From Bacteroidota bacterium (GTDB lineage Bacteria; Bacteroidota; Bacteroidia; Flavobacteriales; Flavobacteriaceae), in the NCBI GenBank assembly GCA_024278565.1, contig JAJRSY010000160.1:1-8859 (forward strand): a DNA stretch of 8,859 nt, in the 5' to 3' direction. Under the pieces are notes generated by a model that saw nothing but the letters and a program-made list of their open reading frames with translations, was not told the origin of the DNA and searched no databases. Below, in pieces: positions 5,782 through 8,859 of this stretch (within the stretch, counting starts at the first letter, position 1; the number at the start of each line of letters is the position of its first letter). A program made the translations under genes and the position numbers.

Positions 5782-6960
5782 ATGGGTTCATCACATAGTG
5801 AGAGATACAATCAAAGAGGGGTTTCTGCCTCTAAAGAAGATGTTCATAATGCCATAAAAAATATCGATAAGGGGTTGTTTCCGAAGGCATTCTGTAAAAT
5901 CGTACCCGATTATTTGACCAATGATGAAGACTATTGTTTGGTGATGCATGCCGATGGTGCCGGCACAAAATCTTCTTTGGCCTATATGTACTGGAAAGAA
6001 ACCGGTGATATTTCCGTTTGGAAAGGAATCGCCCAAGATGCCCTGATTATGAACATTGACGATTTGATCTGTGTTGGGGCCACTGACAACATCATGCTGT
6101 CTTCCACCATAGGGCGCAATAAAAACCTGATTCCCGGCGAGGTCATTTCGGCAATCATCAACGGTACCGAAGAACTTATTTCAGATTTAAAGCAGCACGG
6201 TATTACCATTCATTCCACAGGGGGTGAAACTGCCGATGTCGGTGATCTGGTACGTACGATAATTGTAGATTCTACCGTAACGGCCCGTCTGAAACGAAGT
6301 GATGTGATTGACAATGTTAATATAAAAGCGGGTGATGTGATTGTGGGTTTGGCCTCCTTTGGTCAGGCAACTTACGAAAAGGAATATAATGGGGGTATGG
6401 GCAGTAACGGACTAACATCTGCCCGCCATGATGTTTTTTCAAAATATTTGGCCGATAAATATCCAGAGAGTTTTGATGCTTCGGTACCAGATGAATTAGT
6501 ATATTCAGGTACATCAAAGCTAACCGATGTGGTTAAAGACGTGCCGTTGAATGCGGGTAAATTGGTGTTGTCACCTACCCGTACCTATGCGCCCATCGTG
6601 AAAAAAGTACTCGAAAAGTATACAGCAGATGATATTCATGGCATAGTACACTGTAGTGGTGGGGCACAGACCAAAATTCTTCATTTTATAGATCGGTACC
6701 ATATTGTTAAAGACAATCTGTTTTCCATACCTCCCCTTTTTAAGCTCATTCAAGAACAATCGGGCACTGATTGGAAAGAAATGTACCAAGTGTTCAATTG
6801 TGGGCACCGTTTAGAGTTTTATGTAAATGAAACCGTGGCACAAGATTTGATTACCATAGCGAACAGCTTTGGGGTCGCCGCCAAAATAATCGGTAGGGTA
6901 GAAGATAACGGATCAAAAAAGCTAACGATTAAGAGTGAATTTGGCAGCTTTGAATATTGA
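5782..6960 (+). CDS. purM: Phosphoribosylformylglycinamidine cyclo-ligase (AIR synthase) family protein
   Basis: A 392-residue cytosolic protein of the PurM/AIR-synthase superfamily, in the form typical of Bacteroidota. The expected reaction is ATP-dependent ring closure of FGAM to aminoimidazole ribonucleotide in purine synthesis. Visible motifs are RGVSASKEDV (12-21), the nucleotide-binding DGAGTKS (58-64), QDALIMNIDDLICVGA (85-100), GGETADV (147-153), GDVIVGLASFG (184-194), GSNGLTSARHD (207-217) and HCSGGAQTK (290-298). The last replaces the HITGGG of the standard roughly 345-residue PurM, and the protein is some 45 residues longer, so it is a divergent branch. The ATG at 5782 was chosen over an in-frame TTG at 5692: the extra 30 residues are unlike the family and would overlap the promoter. 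The Rieske gene starts 49 bp downstream on the same strand and may be read through. The family is certain; PurM activity rests on family knowledge. Confidence 0.88.
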   Translation: MGSSHSERYNQRGVSASKEDVHNAIKNIDKGLFPKAFCKIVPDYLTNDEDYCLVMHADGAGTKSSLAYMYWKETGDISVWKGIAQDALIMNIDDLICVGATDNIMLSSTIGRNKNLIPGEVISAIINGTEELISDLKQHGITIHSTGGETADVGDLVRTIIVDSTVTARLKRSDVIDNVNIKAGDVIVGLASFGQATYEKEYNGGMGSNGLTSARHDVFSKYLADKYPESFDASVPDELVYSGTSKLTDVVKDVPLNAGKLVLSPTRTYAPIVKKVLEKYTADDIHGIVHCSGGAQTKILHFIDRYHIVKDNLFSIPPLFKLIQEQSGTDWKEMYQVFNCGHRLEFYVNETVAQDLITIANSFGVAAKIIGRVEDNGSKKLTIKSEFGSFEY

Positions 6961-7009
6961 ACATACGAATACGCCAAATATTGCGTTTTGTATAGTAAAT
7001 ATAATTGCT

Positions 7010-7450
7010 ATGGAAAGAAAACAATTTTTGAAAAACTTAGGTGCGGGAGCGGCCTTTGCACTGACTTTTCCTTGTGCGCAGGCATGTTCTAAGGAAAGCG
7101 GGAACGGGCCATCGGCAGTTATGCCAACAGGTGTTGATTTTACAATCGACCTTACATCTTCAGAAGGAGCCAAGCTGGCGAACAATGGTGATTTTATCTT
7201 AAAAAACCTGGTGGTGGTGGTCAAGGACCTAAATGGCAATTTTATCGCTGTCACGCAAATTTGTAGCCATCAAGCGTACGACCAGGTTCGTTTTGTGAAA
7301 AACGATGGGGGTATTTTTTATTGTGATGTGCATGGCTCGAAATTCGACTTGGACGGTGCGCCATTGAACCAAGTTGACAGCAACCCGGCAAAACCTATAA
7401 AAGTATACAAGACTGAACTTAATGGTGATGTACTACGTGTTTTCGAATAG
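7010..7450 (+). CDS. Rieske [2Fe-2S] domain lipoprotein
   Basis: A 146-residue exported electron-transfer protein. The N-terminus MERKQFLKNLGAGAAFAL resembles a Tat signal with RK in place of RR. It is followed by AQAC, a lipobox-like site with Cys26 as probable lipidated residue, so a membrane-anchored periplasmic protein is likely. The Rieske cluster ligands are C85-S-H87 and C105-D-V-H108, the latter in CDVHGSKFDLDG. The usual disulfide-forming cysteines (as in CTHxGC and CPCHG) are absent: the first motif is CSHQAY and the second CDVH. The ATG at 7010 was chosen because it begins the signal peptide; a GTG at 6935 would overlap the end of purM and precede the signal by 25 residues. It is followed 28 bp later by a thioredoxin-fold gene and then apbE, so a role in an envelope redox chain is likely. 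Its partner is unknown. Confidence 0.88.
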   Translation: MERKQFLKNLGAGAAFALTFPCAQACSKESGNGPSAVMPTGVDFTIDLTSSEGAKLANNGDFILKNLVVVVKDLNGNFIAVTQICSHQAYDQVRFVKNDGGIFYCDVHGSKFDLDGAPLNQVDSNPAKPIKVYKTELNGDVLRVFE

Positions 7451-7478
7451 TTATTTCCCTAAATCCAAATATCCTGTA

Positions 7479-7913
7479 TTGAAAAAAGAGGTTGTCATAC
7501 TGTTGTTTTTTTTGTCCGCCACGGTTTTTTCACAAGATTGGAAACCCAGCTATAAAGAAGCGTTGACCTGTTCGAAAGAAGAGGACAAGCCTATTATTTT
7601 GGTGTTCTCTGGTTCTGATTGGTGCGCCCCATGTATAAAGTTAGATAAGACCATCTGGCAATCAAAAGAGTTTATAGCCTTCTCTAAGGACAACTACATA
7701 CTATATAGGGCAGATTTTCCCAGAAAAAAAGCGAATAAACTGTCTGATGATCTTATCGCCCAGAACAATGCTTTGGCAGATAAGTTCAATGCAAAGGGAT
7801 ACTTTCCGCTTGTAGTGGTTTTGAGCCCCCAACAAAAAATATTGGGTACGACCGGTTATAAAAAATTGCCTCCCGAAGCATATATTTCACTTTTAAGCTC
7901 GCTGATAAAGTGA
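7479..7913 (+). CDS. Exported thioredoxin-fold protein (Thioredoxin_7-like)
   Basis: A 144-residue periplasmic thiol-disulfide protein. The signal peptide KKEVVILLFFLSATVFSQD has the basic start, hydrophobic core and Ser-Gln cleavage region usual in Flavobacteria. The mature domain carries FSGSDWCAPC, with the redox pair Cys49 and Cys52, and a probable cis-proline in GYFPLVVVL (Pro110). The fold ends in a short helix. The TTG at 7479 was chosen because it begins exactly at the signal peptide. In-frame ATG codons at 7422 and 7428 would overlap the Rieske gene by up to 29 bp and put 19 residues ahead of the signal; automatic annotation may prefer them. Only 2 bp separate its stop from the apbE ATG, so the two are translated from one message. 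It may reduce cysteines in the exported partner proteins of this cassette (inference). Confidence 0.85.
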   Translation: MKKEVVILLFFLSATVFSQDWKPSYKEALTCSKEEDKPIILVFSGSDWCAPCIKLDKTIWQSKEFIAFSKDNYILYRADFPRKKANKLSDDLIAQNNALADKFNAKGYFPLVVVLSPQQKILGTTGYKKLPPEAYISLLSSLIK

Positions 7914-7915
7914 AA

Positions 7916-8859
7916 ATGTTGATTTCTATTTTTTTTGGTTTTCTGACCTTGACCGGTTATGCCCAAGAGCGTAAGTATATTACGGTTAAAAAGACCCTTG
8001 AATTAATGGGAAGCTCTTTTGATATCACCGTTGTGGTATTAAATGAGGAATTGGGGTATATAAATATTGAGGAAGCCGCTGCCGAGATCAAACGTATCGA
8101 AAAAATGATATCATCTTGGGATGAGGAATCTGAAACCTCCCTCATCAACAAGAATGCTGGAATAAAACCCGTTAAAACAAGCCTTGAACTATTTGAGCTG
8201 ATCGAACGATCAATACAGGTTTCTGAACTTACCGATGGTGCTTTTGATATTTCTATTGCTGGGTTGGATAAGGTGTGGAAGTTTGATGGAACCATGAAAT
8301 ACAAGCCCAATAAGACCGAAATGGAAAGATCGGTAGAAAATATTGGGTACGATAAGATTATTTTGGACAGGGCGCACCAAACCGTTTTTTTGAAGAAAAA
8401 GGGAATGAAAATTTCTTTTGGGGCAATAGGTAAGGGTTTTGCGGCAGATAAGGCGAAAGAATTCTTGGTTTCAAAACAAGTAATTGCCGGAATCATCAAT
8501 GCTGGGGGAGACCTTACCACATGGGGCACTAAGGCCAGTGGTGAAAAATGGCTGATTGGTATCGCCGATCCCAAGAATAAAAACAAAATTCTGTCATGGC
8601 TACCGGTTGTGGAATCTTCGGTCGCCACTTCGGGCAATTATGAAAAATACGTGACCTTTGACGGCAAGAACTATTCTCATATTATTGACCCGAGAACCGG
8701 TTACCCTACATCGGGGATCAGTAGTGTTACTGTTTTGGCAAAGAGTGCGGAACTTTGCGATGCTTTGGCAACCGCGGTTTTTATTATGGGTGTAGATGGT
8801 GGGGTCGCTCTTATCAATCAATTGGGGGGGGCTGAGGTGGTTGTGGTTGACAGTACAAA
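7916..8859 (+). CDS. apbE: FAD:protein FMN transferase ApbE (3' end outside window)
   Basis: At least 314 residues of an exported ApbE/Ftp enzyme, which uses FAD and Mg2+ to attach FMN through a phosphoester to Thr or Ser of target proteins. A signal peptide (MLISIFFGFLTLTGYA, mature from Gln17) leads into LMGSSFDITV (30-39). SSWDEESETSLIN (66-78), DISIAGL (111-117), FGAIGKGFAADKA (168-180), INAGGDL (194-200), TSGNYE (238-243), SHIIDPRTGYP (254-264) and LCDALATA (280-287) follow, all family signatures for FAD and Mg2+ binding. The frame is open to the right edge, and only the last few dozen residues should be missing. The ATG at 7916 is 2 bp after the thioredoxin stop; a GTG at 7910 overlapping that stop is an alternative. 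It is the third gene of the Rieske-thioredoxin-ApbE cassette; the substrate is not in the window. Confidence 0.93.
   Translation, partial: MLISIFFGFLTLTGYAQERKYITVKKTLELMGSSFDITVVVLNEELGYINIEEAAAEIKRIEKMISSWDEESETSLINKNAGIKPVKTSLELFELIERSIQVSELTDGAFDISIAGLDKVWKFDGTMKYKPNKTEMERSVENIGYDKIILDRAHQTVFLKKKGMKISFGAIGKGFAADKAKEFLVSKQVIAGIINAGGDLTTWGTKASGEKWLIGIADPKNKNKILSWLPVVESSVATSGNYEKYVTFDGKNYSHIIDPRTGYPTSGISSVTVLAKSAELCDALATAVFIMGVDGGVALINQLGGAEVVVVDST

Noticed and set aside
7957..8637. 226-residue open frame on the minus strand
   Set aside because: It lies entirely inside apbE, which carries all family motifs on the plus strand. The minus-strand product matches no family I know and is rich in Ser, Ile and Phe, as expected for an antisense shadow.

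Overview
The window looks like chromosome from a member of the Bacteroidota, most probably a marine Flavobacteriaceae (inference). The protein families point there: glutamine synthetase III beside a beta-grasp (eukaryote-like) glutamine synthetase, a roughly 390-residue AIR-synthase, and an ApbE with a short signal peptide ending in a mature Gln. So do the absence of clear Shine-Dalgarno sites and the TAnnTTTG-type promoter elements. Seven protein-coding genes are supported. Six are complete and the last runs off the right edge. No rRNA, tRNA, CRISPR array or complete insertion sequence was seen.

Layout: 1-677 is non-coding or degenerate and contains a long near-perfect inverted repeat (211-282). 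A CaCA-family Na+/Ca2+ antiporter (678-1616, +) converges on a class II-type glutamine synthetase (1678-2688, -), and the two share one bidirectional hairpin terminator. A 537-bp divergent intergenic region, rich in palindromes, separates that synthetase from a class III glutamine synthetase, glnN (3226-5409, +). A 372-bp repeat-rich gap holding a 234-bp segment with terminal inverted repeats follows. Then come purM-like AIR synthase (5782-6960, +) and three closely packed export genes: a Rieske lipoprotein (7010-7450), a thioredoxin-fold protein (7479-7913) and apbE (7916-8859, cut by the window).

The genes form two functional groups. The glutamine synthetase pair is an ammonium-assimilation locus with two unrelated-sized enzyme classes reading away from a common control region. 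Both intergenic regions flanking glnN carry related GC-rich repeat units. The Rieske, thioredoxin and ApbE genes form an envelope redox cassette: an electron-transfer lipoprotein, a thiol-disulfide protein, and the enzyme that covalently attaches FMN to exported proteins. The flavinylated target is not in the window and is expected further to the right.

The coding genes all belong to known families. The least explained material is in the intergenic repeats (211-282, 2901-3146, 5443-5676), the operator-like palindromes upstream of the beta-grasp glutamine synthetase, and the still incomplete ApbE cassette.
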